A DNA stretch of 64,000 nt from Ruminiclostridium cellobioparum subsp. termitidis CT1112. Lineage in GTDB: Bacteria > Bacillota > Clostridia > Acetivibrionales > DSM-1351. The notes beneath the pieces are model-generated. The model ran no database searches and was not told the DNA's origin. It worked only from the letters and a program-made list of their open reading frames with translations. Below, in pieces: positions 1 to 9,725 of the stretch. The position numbers were made by a program, and so were the translations under genes. The DNA lies in assembly GCF_000350485.1 (NCBI RefSeq), contig NZ_AORV01000066.1, positions 1-64,000 on the forward strand, read 5' to 3'. Position 1 is the first letter of the stretch. The number at the start of each line of letters is the position of its first letter.

Positions 1-3000
1 GCTTAATGTCGCATCGCTGCTCAGACCTGTTAATCTTGTGACGTCTATTGTGTATGTGGCAATTGTACCATCCTGTGCTGTAACTGCCACCGGGATACTG
101 TTTTCTCCGGGTACAAGACTCACACTGCTTATAGCTCCCGATGAAGAGGGCACACCGTTTACAGTCAGGCTCCGGTATCCTGAAGAGTTTGCTGTCGGCG
201 TAATATCTATGCTTGATACATTGTTTGCAACAGTGGCTGTATAGTTCTTGGTATCTGGTGTAAATATTGGTGACAGGGTCCCTTGACTTATTGTCAGATT
301 GCTTAGTGTAGCATCACTTGTTTCTAAAAATGGCTGATTGTCAATGTCCACATATGTATTACCCGTGTTAAAATCTGCAGCATAAAATTCTATTTTGCTT
401 ATATCTGTAACAGCGCTTCTAAGTACACCCTGAGTAACCTTCTTAACACCATCTATATACAAATCAAATTTATCGGTATCAGTATCTATTACTTCTTTCA
501 GCGTATACCACGTACCTGCCGTATATGGCTGTATAGTTTGCCAGCCTCCGTTGTATACCTTAATATTGCCATTATCAAATTGTATGGATACTGCTATGGC
601 TCCATCACTGCCATATGCATAAGGCAAACACCATAAACTTCCGGCAGCTTCTCTTCTGACTTTTGCTTCTATTGTAACTATACCGCTTAGTGGATCAAGC
701 ACCTTGTACATGGTCGTTTTCGAGCCTGTCGCATTACCGGTTTTACTAATCAGTACACTCTTATCAGCAGCACTCGGAACCTCCTGCACAGTTACTGTAC
801 CTGCACTTGTGTCCAGGTTCCATCCCAAAGGTGCGCTGCCGGTGGTCATGGTGTTAAAGTTTGCGGTACTGGGAGTTACTTCTCTTGTGATGTCTATTGT
901 ATATGCGGCAGTTGTACCATCCTGTGCCGTAACCACCACCGGTATACTGTTTAATCCAACCGTAAGATTCACACTGCTTACAGTTCCTGACGCTGAGGCT
1001 GCACCGTTTACTGTCAGTGTCCGGTAAACTGCCGAGTTCGCTGTTGGTGTAATATCTATGGTTGATACATTGTTACCGACCAGGACTTTATAGTTACGAG
1101 TACCTGAACCAAATGCCGGTGACAAAGTCCCCTGACTGATTACCAAACCGCTTAATGCAGCATCACTGCTTTGAAATACTGCTCTTGTGATGACTATTGT
1201 GTATGTGGCAATTGTACCATCCTGTGCTGTTACCACCACGGGGATAATGTTTTCTCCCTCCGCAAGACTAACATAGCTTACAGCTCCCGACACTGAGGCT
1301 GCACCGTTTACTGTCAGACTCCGGTATACTGAAGATGTCACTGTTGGCGTAATATCTATGCTTGATACATTGTTTGCAACAGTGCCGGCATTATAGCTCA
1401 TAATACCAGGTGTAAATGTTGGTGACAAAGTCCCCTTGCTTATTGCCAAACCGCTTAATGTGGCTTCACTGAATGAATATGGATCATTTTCAATGTCCAC
1501 ATATGTATCACCTGTGTTACCATCTGCTGCATAGAATTCTATTTTGCTTATATCTGTAACCGCATTTCCAAGTGTAAGCTGATCAACCTTCTTAACACCA
1601 TCTATATACAAATCAAATAAATCGGTATCAGTATTTATTATTAATTTCAGAGTATACCACGTATCTGCAGTAAATGGTTGTACAGTTTGCCATATTCCTC
1701 CGTTATATGCCTTAATATCGCCATTATCAAATATAACAGATTCTGCCATAGTTCCATCACTGCTGTAGATATTAGGCAAATACCACACATTTGCAGTAGT
1801 ATCTCTTTTGACTTTTGCCTCTATTGTCACTATGCCACTTAATGGGTTAAACGTCTTTAACATGGACGTCTTCCTACCTGCCGCAGCGTCAGACTTGCTC
1901 ATCAATACACTCTTATCGGCAGAACTCGGAACCTCCTGTACCGTAACTGTGCCCCCGCTTGTGTCCAGTGTCCAGCCCAAAGGTGCACTGCCGGTGGACA
2001 TGGTGTTAAAGTTATCAGCATCATTGAGCAGGATATAGTCTACAGCTGACGTATAGCTTGAAGAAGCCGGGTTCTTATCAGTTACTTTAAATTTAAAGGT
2101 ATGCTTGCCGCCACTTAAAGTCACCGTACCCAAATCAACCTCTTGATTAACTGCTGTAGAGTCATACTGGTCAATGGGTGAACCCTGATCGACACCGTCA
2201 ATTGACAATTGGGTAATGGCCCGGTTAGTATCCTTTTTAATACCAACCTTAACATTATAGGTACCCGCGGCAACAACGTTAACATCATTATATTGAATAA
2301 ATTCGTTAACTCCCTGTAAATCAGCCCTGCTCCAGAAATCACTACTGGAAGTATTAAGCTCTTTGACAGCTGTCTTTACACGGCCGCTGGTTATGGCAGC
2401 TCCACCGTTAAAATTTTCTGCCTCATATATAGTATCATGGGTAGAAGAAATATTACCGTGAACTCTGACAACAGCCATAGAGTAAGCCGGACTTGAATAA
2501 GTGAGTTGATTACTGCTTACAGTGGCAGTGGTTTTACCCGTGCTGATTTCATTCCTATCTACACTGTAACCTTTGTCAATACCATTATATAAATAGCTGT
2601 CAAGGGCTGCTCTGTTCCCTGGAGTTATAGGTTTTACATAAGTAACATCCGCAGCAGGGGAAATATCCGACATACCGTTGATTGCGACAGTGGAGCTGAT
2701 ATCATTGGCGCTGTTATTGATAAGCTTTAGAATCAGGTCACCGGTTTCCGCATCTTTACCTGCCACAACTACAAGGTTTGAATCTCCGGATTGTTTGAAC
2801 TGCACATTATAATCTGCCAAATTTTCCGACCACATCTTATCTACGTGGTAATTAGCAGTTTTAAACACGTTGGCATTATCAAAGTCTATTACTTTTCTTA
2901 GAAGTGTCCAGGAGGACATACTTAGAATATCACCATTTTTCTCGAATACCGCTTTATCCCTGGCAGTATCAATAGCATCTTCGAGTTCTCCATTCCTTGT

Positions 3001-4434
3001 ATTGGAGCCATATTCTCCCAATATCACCTGCGGATAGGAGCGGTTATAGCTATTAATGAAATCTATCCAGCTAAGAGAACCTCTGTTAAAATAATAGTGA
3101 GCATCACTTCCATACGCATTTAAGCTTGCGTTAAAGTCATATCCATTGTTTTCCTGACCAACCCAAAATGCGGTATTTATCAGATTGAGTGAGGGATAAG
3201 CTTCATGAACCGCATTATATATTTTTGCGAGATCCGCTCTTAAATTAGGAGTATCATTCTCCTCGTTTCCCAAACCAAGGTACTGGATGTTAAACGGTGC
3301 CGGATGTCCCATAGCAGCACGTTTTGCCCCCCAGGTTGTCGCAGCATCGCCGTTGCAGAACTCTACAAAGTCCAGAGTATCCTGTGTGAGCTGAGCCATT
3401 TCTGCACTGGCAGGGTCAAGAGCACCGCCTCCGCATTTTGCACCAACAGGAAGACATGGTACGGCAACCGCGCCTATATCTTCACATAACTGCAGCCACT
3501 CATACATTCCGAATCCATTTGATATATGCTCTTTTGGCTCAGCTGTATTCCAGGCCGTATTGGAATACTCCTTGCGGCCTTCAACAGGCCCTATCTGATC
3601 CTTCCAATTATATTGGTAAGTATATTGATGTATTATACAACCGCCTGGAAAACGGATGAACTTATAATGCAGATCCTCAAGCGCAGTTCCAATGTCATTT
3701 CTTATACCATTTGGACGATTTTTAAAGGTTGTACTTGGAAATAACGAAATAAAGTCCAAATATACATCCCCTGTTCCATTAGCCACTACTACCAATTGTG
3801 CATTTTGGTCAGTGGTATTGGCAGTAATGCTGCCTGTATACTTAACCCAATCTGCAGTAAGAGAGCTTACAGCAGCAGTGCCATAGTTTGTACCTCCCTG
3901 GCTGTCAATTTCCAGAGTTAAGGATGAGCTGAAATTTGCTCCTCTTTTAGCATAGATGGAATAATTATATGTAGTTCCGGCTACCGTACTCAGTCCATAC
4001 CACCCGGAATTGGACAATCCCACCCCACTTCCTGCATTCGAAACATTTATATGCACATAATGGGTATTGACGGAGTTAAGCGGGCTGCTGTTTTCCACTG
4101 TAATTGTTCCTGTGCCGCCATTACGGTTAACCTGTGTCCACCCTGCGAGGGGAGTATTATAGCCTGCCCCATCACCGGAATTAAATTCAAACGAGCGATT
4201 AAAAACCTTTTCTGCATAAAAGCCTCCGTCAACTTCCAAATGCAGGTCTTCAGAGAATCCACCTATCAGGAGCTGCGAGATTTTATTGCCGGTAACATTG
4301 GCATTTACTGTAACATTTGCTGTAGTTGCAGCCGCGTATGCAGGTTGGACTACTGTAAACATGCAAAGTACCATTGAAACTGCCAAGAATTGTGCCACAT
4401 ACTTTCTGATCCCTGTTTTTAAAAACATACACAT
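1..4434 (-). CDS. Secreted multidomain GH51 alpha-L-arabinofuranosidase (C-terminus beyond window)
   Basis: This frame stays open from the ATG at 4434 to the left edge, giving at least 1478 residues. It starts with a basic, hydrophobic signal peptide ending near PAYA-A (about residue 34). A beta-sandwich insert lies at about 90-215, followed by a GH51 catalytic domain with the KFIRFPGGC strand, the acid/base motif GNE (E391) and the probable nucleophile in LGEYGSN (E474). A CBM6-like module (YEAENF) begins near 660. It is followed by a LamG-like sandwich (about 800-980), two cadherin-like beta-sandwich repeats, a second LamG-like copy (about 1183-1363) and a third cadherin-like repeat; a fourth appears to begin at the edge. 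The family releases terminal arabinose from arabinan or arabinoxylan outside the cell. The start at 4434 is chosen for the GGGGAG site 11 nt upstream. Family assignment is firm; substrate is inferred. Confidence 0.85.
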   Translation of the reverse strand, partial: MCMFLKTGIRKYVAQFLAVSMVLCMFTVVQPAYAAATTANVTVNANVTGNKISQLLIGGFSEDLHLEVDGGFYAEKVFNRSFEFNSGDGAGYNTPLAGWTQVNRNGGTGTITVENSSPLNSVNTHYVHINVSNAGSGVGLSNSGWYGLSTVAGTTYNYSIYAKRGANFSSSLTLEIDSQGGTNYGTAAVSSLTADWVKYTGSITANTTDQNAQLVVVANGTGDVYLDFISLFPSTTFKNRPNGIRNDIGTALEDLHYKFIRFPGGCIIHQYTYQYNWKDQIGPVEGRKEYSNTAWNTAEPKEHISNGFGMYEWLQLCEDIGAVAVPCLPVGAKCGGGALDPASAEMAQLTQDTLDFVEFCNGDAATTWGAKRAAMGHPAPFNIQYLGLGNEENDTPNLRADLAKIYNAVHEAYPSLNLINTAFWVGQENNGYDFNASLNAYGSDAHYYFNRGSLSWIDFINSYNRSYPQVILGEYGSNTRNGELEDAIDTARDKAVFEKNGDILSMSSWTLLRKVIDFDNANVFKTANYHVDKMWSENLADYNVQFKQSGDSNLVVVAGKDAETGDLILKLINNSANDISSTVAINGMSDISPAADVTYVKPITPGNRAALDSYLYNGIDKGYSVDRNEISTGKTTATVSSNQLTYSSPAYSMAVVRVHGNISSTHDTIYEAENFNGGAAITSGRVKTAVKELNTSSSDFWSRADLQGVNEFIQYNDVNVVAAGTYNVKVGIKKDTNRAITQLSIDGVDQGSPIDQYDSTAVNQEVDLGTVTLSGGKHTFKFKVTDKNPASSSYTSAVDYILLNDADNFNTMSTGSAPLGWTLDTSGGTVTVQEVPSSADKSVLMSKSDAAAGRKTSMLKTFNPLSGIVTIEAKVKRDTTANVWYLPNIYSSDGTMAESVIFDNGDIKAYNGGIWQTVQPFTADTWYTLKLIINTDTDLFDLYIDGVKKVDQLTLGNAVTDISKIEFYAADGNTGDTYVDIENDPYSFSEATLSGLAISKGTLSPTFTPGIMSYNAGTVANNVSSIDITPTVTSSVYRSLTVNGAASVSGAVSYVSLAEGENIIPVVVTAQDGTIATYTIVITRAVFQSSDAALSGLVISQGTLSPAFGSGTRNYKVLVGNNVSTIDITPTANSAVYRTLTVNGAASASGTVSSVNLTVGLNSIPVVVTAQDGTTAAYTIDITREVTPSTANFNTMTTGSAPLGWNLDTSAGTVTVQEVPSAADKSVLISKTGNATGSKTTMYKVLDPLSGIVTIEAKVRREAAGSLWCLPYAYGSDGAIAVSIQFDNGNIKVYNGGWQTIQPYTAGTWYTLKEVIDTDTDKFDLYIDGVKKVTQGVLRSAVTDISKIEFYAADFNTGNTYVDIDNQPFLETSDATLSNLTISQGTLSPIFTPDTKNYTATVANNVSSIDITPTANSSGYRSLTVNGVPSSSGAISSVSLVPGENSIPVAVTAQDGTIATYTIDVTRLTGLSSDATLS

Positions 4435-4443
4435 ATTATATGT

Positions 4444-4485
4444 CACTCCCCTTCACTTTTCTTATTTAATTGGTCTTAACCCAAA
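4444..4485 (-). repeat. 42-bp leader repeat, copy A (upstream of GH51 gene)
   Basis: This segment ends 9 nt before the GH51 start codon and includes its ribosome site. It matches 6215-6256, upstream of the next gene, at 38 of 42 positions. The shared core on the minus strand is TTTGGGTTAAGACCAA followed by an A/T-rich tract and the GGGAGT site. Confidence 0.75.
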
Positions 4486-4659
4486 ATCAAGCAGATCCTC
4501 CCATCTTTTATTAAACATGGTTCCTATACAGGAAATGATGATGGTAAAAACAATGAATTTGAACTCATGATACCATCCATTTCCATAGGATTTAATGTAT
4601 AAATCTCAGATTCTTTTGTACTATTTTGGGTTTGTAGAGTTGAAAAGCTGTTCCTTGTT

Positions 4660-6204
4660 TTAACGCAGGAACTTTCTTATAAAATATGCGGGAGTACAGC
4701 TCCATGCATGGCAGTAGCTGTTTATGACATTACTTCCATATGGCGAAAAGAATTTGTCTTCAGGGTTGTACGATTCCCAGAAACAATCAGCTCCATCCTT
4801 TACCATTTCACCCCAATATCCCCTCATTTGTTCCAATGCCTTTTCCTTCATACCGCATAGGAACAGTGCATCAACAAAATGATGATACATATAGGGAGTA
4901 TTCATTTTAATTGCTGGTGGATCTATAAACAATCTTTCTAATAAATTTGCATTTTCATTTTTACTGAAAACTTCTGCAAGTACCATCCAGATTTGTGATG
5001 CCCAGGATATTTGCGCGTTTTCACCACTGATAAAAAATCCTTTTTCGCTAATCCATAGGTGCTCAATTGCTGCTTTTGATACAAAATCAATTTTATATTT
5101 GATAAAATCTATGACCTTGTTCTGTTTTAACTCTTTTGCCAGATAAAGTCCCCTTTTCAGGCAGTATATAAGAACAGCCTGTGCAGATGCCTGCTTATTG
5201 AGCTCATTATGCCAATCGATAAAACACCACCATGACGGATCATCTTTAACTATCCCTTTTTCATTCAATCTTTCCAAAGCAAGCTCTAATTGTTTTAAGG
5301 CAACAGGCCAAAGTTTATCTAAAGTATCCATATCATTTGTTGCTGTGTAATAATCATACAAACTTGCTACAAAGAAGAGGGAGTAATCGTAAAGATAAAT
5401 ATCATCCACTAAAGGTTGTGGTTCTATAAAGACGCATGCTCCAATATGGCCGCTTTTAAGAGTCATCCCCCCAAAAAGATAAAGACAGCGCTTTACAAGG
5501 TTATAATTTTTAAAAGTATGATAATTTGCCAGAGCTTGCAGTCTTAAATCACCTATCCATAATCTCCTGTCTCTCTTCGGCCCGTCTTCAAATACTGATT
5601 GCATGCAATCCCGAAGTGTCTTTATGCTGATATTATCCATGACTCTCAAATCTTCTTGAATGGTATCTTCTAATTGTTCAATTTTTGATACATCTGCTGA
5701 TGTAACCGAAGTAATATAAATATTTGAAAATGCCACTTTATATTTTTTTGAGGTGTCAATGACAATAATCTTCAAATACCGGAAACTGTACCGTCTGGGT
5801 AATTGTATCTCACAGGGAAGGACATCAATATTGACGAGTTCATCCTGAAGCCAGGAGCGGCTCAGCCTTCCGTCATAATTGTCAAAAGATTCTGCAATTT
5901 CACAAGGCATCTCTCCAAAAATCAGCTTCAACCTGAGAGGAGCATCTGGAGGGCTGCCTACAGCCTTTATTGATAAGTTAATATAACCCACCTGATGATC
6001 TCCAAAATCAATAACAAAGCTCTCATTTTTACCAAAAGATTTTAGTTCTAAATTTTCGATTTCTTCTAAATTATTAATTCTCCATCCTTGAAATACGTCC
6101 TTATCACCAACAACTTCAATTAAACGCTTCGGGAAAACAGTCGTTTTATTTATTTCAGGTTTAAGCTGTTGTGCAATATCAACAAATTTTTTATTGGTAC
6201 TCAT
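4660..6204 (-). CDS. GH78-like alpha-L-rhamnosidase-type six-hairpin glycosidase (short form)
   Basis: The 514-residue protein has no signal peptide, so it probably acts on imported oligosaccharides. Residues 40-170 form a beta-sandwich. The helical-barrel catalytic domain starts around 195 and carries the GH78 signature EDGPKRDRRLWIGD (206-219), whose acidic residues match the general-acid region of bacterial rhamnosidases. Aromatic sugar-binding stretches (PSWWCFIDW, FWESYNPED, CHAWSCTP) follow. Typical GH78 enzymes are 700-1000 residues, so the N-terminal accessory domains are reduced. It lies between the sensor kinase and the GH51 gene and has its own copy of the 42-bp leader. The start at 6204 follows a GGGAG site. 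The exact bond cleaved is unknown; unsaturated or decorated rhamnogalacturonan fragments are possible. Confidence 0.75.
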   Translation of the reverse strand: MSTNKKFVDIAQQLKPEINKTTVFPKRLIEVVGDKDVFQGWRINNLEEIENLELKSFGKNESFVIDFGDHQVGYINLSIKAVGSPPDAPLRLKLIFGEMPCEIAESFDNYDGRLSRSWLQDELVNIDVLPCEIQLPRRYSFRYLKIIVIDTSKKYKVAFSNIYITSVTSADVSKIEQLEDTIQEDLRVMDNISIKTLRDCMQSVFEDGPKRDRRLWIGDLRLQALANYHTFKNYNLVKRCLYLFGGMTLKSGHIGACVFIEPQPLVDDIYLYDYSLFFVASLYDYYTATNDMDTLDKLWPVALKQLELALERLNEKGIVKDDPSWWCFIDWHNELNKQASAQAVLIYCLKRGLYLAKELKQNKVIDFIKYKIDFVSKAAIEHLWISEKGFFISGENAQISWASQIWMVLAEVFSKNENANLLERLFIDPPAIKMNTPYMYHHFVDALFLCGMKEKALEQMRGYWGEMVKDGADCFWESYNPEDKFFSPYGSNVINSYCHAWSCTPAYFIRKFLR

Positions 6205-6214
6205 ATTTATATAT

Positions 6215-6256
6215 TACTCCCTTTCACTTATCTTATTTATTTGGTCTTAACCCAAA
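6215..6256 (-). repeat. 42-bp leader repeat, copy B (upstream of short GH78-like gene)
   Basis: This is the second copy of the leader at 4444-4485 (38/42 identity), placed 10 nt before the start codon at 6204. The equal distance to both start codons suggests that leader and start region were duplicated together, or that the element is a shared regulatory or translation signal. Confidence 0.75.
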
Positions 6257-6335
6257 CACCTGCATTATTTTTGCTCGAATGTAAGCAATATCATAACCTT
6301 AGAGTATCCCTGAACCATTGCTGCCAATCCGTCAC

Positions 6336-8108
6336 TCAAAAAGCAGGCATTAATATTACCACTTTTGTCCCCTCATTCAATTTGCTATATATGAACAAAC
6401 CATATTTTTCACCGAAGGTGAGTCTAATTCTTCTCTGAATATTCACTATCCCTACACCCCTTGAATCGCCATTTTCCGTACAATGGGAAAAGCTATCCAG
6501 CCTGTTTCGGATTTCTTCAAGCCTGGCTTCCTCTATTCCGGCACCATTATCCTTCACCTCAAAGCATATATCTCCTGCTTCATTACGAAAGCCTTTAATG
6601 CTTAACCGCCCGCCTTCTTCCATTTTCTCAAGTCCGTGATATAATGCATTTTCCACAACAGGCTGAAAAATCATTTTCAAGGTCTTAAAGTCCATAATAG
6701 AGTCGGGCACATCTACTTTTAAAGAGTACCTGTTTCCATACCTCAGGCCGACGATGTAAAGGTATTCACTGATACACGCCACTTCCTCCCGGATAAAAAC
6801 GAGTTCATCCTTCCGTATGCTGTATCTGAAAATATTGGACATACTTGAAGAAATACAGGCAATTTCCGTAATTCCGTTGGCCAGGCCCATACCGCTGATA
6901 CAGTTCAGGGTATTATAAAGGAAATGGGGGTTGATCTGACTTTGAAGCGCAGAAAATTCTGCTTGCTTTTTGGACAATTCCATTTCATACAATCTGGTCT
7001 GAGAATTGAAAATCCTCCTCGTCATATCCTCAATTTGATCCAGCATTTTATTAATATCCATGGCTAATATGCCAACTTCATTGGTTGACTGAACACGCAG
7101 TCTGAATCCAATATTGCTTACGCCGATTTTCTTCATATCCTTTACGAGTCCAATCACCGGATCCGTTATATTTCTCATAAATAAATATCCTATGGACACC
7201 AGAATAACCAATAAAATTATGCCCGTCATAATGCCAAAACTCTTCATGGACTGCATGTCACTGGTCAATTCGCTCATAGGAAGCACGCTTACAATCTTCC
7301 ACCCTGCCATTCCCAGGTCTTTTTGCTGCAGAATGACTTTGTTGTTTTTATACATAACAGTCTTGCTGTCCTCAGAGCCCATTTGACTTCCAAGTGTGAT
7401 ATCGTAAAACAATTCACCCTGCTCCATTTTATTATTGGATGCAACGACCCTGTTTTCGCCATCCAGTACAATGAACAATGCATTGGGCGTGAGGTCCATC
7501 GTTGCAATAAGTTCCTGTATTGTGGAGGTATCAATCATGACGGTACATACGCCGATTTTTTTGAATAAATCTATCCTGCCGTTTGTATCTACGATGGGAC
7601 TTATATAAAAAAAGAAAAACCTTCCTGTGCTGTTATCTTTGAAAACATTTGTAAACGTTGGCGATTTGAAGCTGTCCTCATTATAATTGTATTTATTTTG
7701 AAGCCTGGTGTGGATATCCGAGTTATAATCTAAAAAGGTAGCTGTAATCCTTCCCTTGTTATCTGTAATCCAGACACTGTATATGTTGGGATTTAAGGAT
7801 TTTACATCTCCTAATACATCCGATGCAAAGGGTTCAAGGATTAATGAGCGCTCAACATGATTATCGGAATATATAAAATCCTGTATATGCTTATTGTAGG
7901 CAATGACATTGGCTGCAGATTCCACATCCTTAAAAATAGAATTTATTTTTATAGTTGTCTGATTAATAATCGTACTTTCATAATTTATAGCCCTTTCCCG
8001 GGTAAGTGTATAAAATCTGTAATAGTAAAAAAGCTGGACCAGTATCATAAGGACAACAGAAACTCCAACAAGGAAAGCAATCTGGTATTTAAGTTTGAAC
8101 TTGTTCAT
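6336..8108 (-). CDS. YesM-type sensor histidine kinase
   Basis: This is the membrane sensor of a carbohydrate-responsive two-component system of the YesMN class. An N-terminal transmembrane helix is followed by a roughly 250-residue extracellular Cache-like sensor, a second transmembrane helix, a HAMP linker, and a His_kinase core with the phosphoacceptor motif QINPHFLYNTLN. The ATPase domain carries VENALYHGLEK (N box) and DNGAGI (G box). I place the start at the ATG at 8108 (MNKFKLK). A TTG at 8114 is equally plausible because the GAGAGGG site lies 6 nt before it. A longer frame to 8180 would overlap the regulator gene by 46 nt. The gene lies 26 nt downstream of its cognate regulator. Confidence 0.9.
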   Translation of the reverse strand: MNKFKLKYQIAFLVGVSVVLMILVQLFYYYRFYTLTRERAINYESTIINQTTIKINSIFKDVESAANVIAYNKHIQDFIYSDNHVERSLILEPFASDVLGDVKSLNPNIYSVWITDNKGRITATFLDYNSDIHTRLQNKYNYNEDSFKSPTFTNVFKDNSTGRFFFFYISPIVDTNGRIDLFKKIGVCTVMIDTSTIQELIATMDLTPNALFIVLDGENRVVASNNKMEQGELFYDITLGSQMGSEDSKTVMYKNNKVILQQKDLGMAGWKIVSVLPMSELTSDMQSMKSFGIMTGIILLVILVSIGYLFMRNITDPVIGLVKDMKKIGVSNIGFRLRVQSTNEVGILAMDINKMLDQIEDMTRRIFNSQTRLYEMELSKKQAEFSALQSQINPHFLYNTLNCISGMGLANGITEIACISSSMSNIFRYSIRKDELVFIREEVACISEYLYIVGLRYGNRYSLKVDVPDSIMDFKTLKMIFQPVVENALYHGLEKMEEGGRLSIKGFRNEAGDICFEVKDNGAGIEEARLEEIRNRLDSFSHCTENGDSRGVGIVNIQRRIRLTFGEKYGLFIYSKLNEGTKVVILMPAF

Positions 8109-8134
8109 ACCCAAAGCTACACCCTCTCTCTCAG

Positions 8135-9577
8135 TTATTTTGTGTGGTTTTTCCGGTATTTTGCAGGAGGCATGCCGCAATATTTCTTAAATACCTTGTT
8201 GAAGTAGTAATAGTCGTTATAGCCCACTATTTCTGCCACTCTTTCTATTGAAAGATCGGTAGTCACCATCAGCTCACAAGCTTTTTCCGTTCTGAGACTG
8301 GCAATAAATTCGGAAAATGTCTTCCCGATAAATTTTTTAAAAAGTTCACAGCAATAAAACTGGTTAATATAAAATTTGACCGCCAGTTCCTTAAGATACA
8401 ATTCCTGACTGAAATTAGCTTTGATATACTCCACCATTTTAATAAAAGATGCATTGATTTCCTGATCACAAAGAGACATGACCTTATCCGGACCCAATTC
8501 ATTAAATACTTCCTGCAAATACCCGCATAAGGATTTAAAATCCTTAAACCGGGTACACAACTCAGAATAATTTAAAAATTCCAGATTAAAGTATGTACTT
8601 TTATCCTCAAATTTGTTATCCATAATGCTGACAATCTGATTCCAAAAATAGATGACTTCAGACATGCCAAGTCCCTGCACCACGAATAATTCCTGCAGCT
8701 CCTCAAGTATGCCCTGAAGCAATTCAAACTTTCTATTTGTTACAGCATTGGATATCTTATTCAATACAGGTTTTAGTATCTGGATATTGTTTGTATAGAA
8801 AAACACTCCTTTTTCGCCGCTGACAAATGTCTTTAGCGCCGCAATATCAGCTTCTTTAACCAATTTCTGAAAATCTTCCGCTTTTTCCACCCTGGTGCTG
8901 ATGCCGGCACTTATAATATCCGGCTTTTTAAATAACTCTTCCTCCATTTTATCTGATGCTGCATTATCCTCCATGTTCACAATGTACTGGTATTTATTTA
9001 CTCCTACCTTGATTCCCAGAAGATGATAACCTTCCAGTCCCTTTGAATTTTTTACATTATCATTCTCATTTTCAGAATATACTACCATGGAAAACCATAC
9101 ACCTTGAGTGTACTTATGTAAGAAGTCATCTATCACTGCACTTTTTCGTCCTGAAGTACCCTTTATCACCTCCATTAATTCATTATTTTGGAGGCTTCTT
9201 TTATTTTCAAGGTAAACATAAATTTTTTTCAGTAATTCATCTGTTTTGGATGGGTCCATAGGCTTCAGACAATAATCCAGTGCACCGTTGTGAATTGCCT
9301 CCAGCGCATAGGAAAATTCAGCGAAACCGCTGATAATGATAAATTCGGTATCAATCTTCTTTTGCCGGATGATCTTTATGAGCTCTATTCCATCAAAATT
9401 TGGCATCCGGATGTCGGTGAAAACCACGTCAGGATGTTCTGAACTGATGATATCTATTGCCTTTTTAGAACTGGTGGTCTCTCCAATAACCTCGAAACCA
9501 TTTTCCTCCCAGTTAAATATTTTTCTGATCACAACCAACGCCCAAGGTTCATCATCTACAATCAATACACGGTACAT
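8135..9577 (-). CDS. YesN-type AraC-family response regulator
   Basis: The 480-residue regulator has a receiver domain at 1-125, with acidic pocket VDDE (8-10), phosphoacceptor D55 in TDIRMP, and a conserved K in CLKPMD. A poorly conserved middle region of about 250 residues follows. The C-terminal double helix-turn-helix of the AraC family ends in YNDYYYFNKVFKKYCGMPPAKYR. Such proteins activate neighbouring glycan-uptake and hydrolase genes when phosphorylated by their YesM partner, encoded immediately downstream. The start at 9577 (MYRVLIVDDEP) has an AGGAG site 8 nt upstream. An upstream in-frame extension to 9634 adds residues not typical of the family. Confidence 0.92.
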   Translation of the reverse strand: MYRVLIVDDEPWALVVIRKIFNWEENGFEVIGETTSSKKAIDIISSEHPDVVFTDIRMPNFDGIELIKIIRQKKIDTEFIIISGFAEFSYALEAIHNGALDYCLKPMDPSKTDELLKKIYVYLENKRSLQNNELMEVIKGTSGRKSAVIDDFLHKYTQGVWFSMVVYSENENDNVKNSKGLEGYHLLGIKVGVNKYQYIVNMEDNAASDKMEEELFKKPDIISAGISTRVEKAEDFQKLVKEADIAALKTFVSGEKGVFFYTNNIQILKPVLNKISNAVTNRKFELLQGILEELQELFVVQGLGMSEVIYFWNQIVSIMDNKFEDKSTYFNLEFLNYSELCTRFKDFKSLCGYLQEVFNELGPDKVMSLCDQEINASFIKMVEYIKANFSQELYLKELAVKFYINQFYCCELFKKFIGKTFSEFIASLRTEKACELMVTTDLSIERVAEIVGYNDYYYFNKVFKKYCGMPPAKYRKNHTK

Positions 9578-9632
9578 AGCATCTACTCCTGTCCTATTTC
9601 TCCCATTATAGCATGGAGAACTCACCCCGTTC

Positions 9633-9697
9633 AAAATTCATAAAAAGTCCTGAATTGTGAACGATGTCGATCAAATCAGGACCTTTTTATGAATTTT
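9633..9697. terminator. Long imperfect hairpin between transporter and two-component genes
   Basis: The arms 9633-9653 and 9676-9697 are complementary over 21 bp with one bulged base, around a 22-nt loop. The hairpin sits after the solute-binding protein gene and upstream of the response regulator. T-rich stretches flank both arms, so it could terminate or attenuate read-through into the regulator genes. Confidence 0.6.
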
Positions 9698-9725
9698 ATA
9701 ATAGTGAATTATACTATACTTGTTT

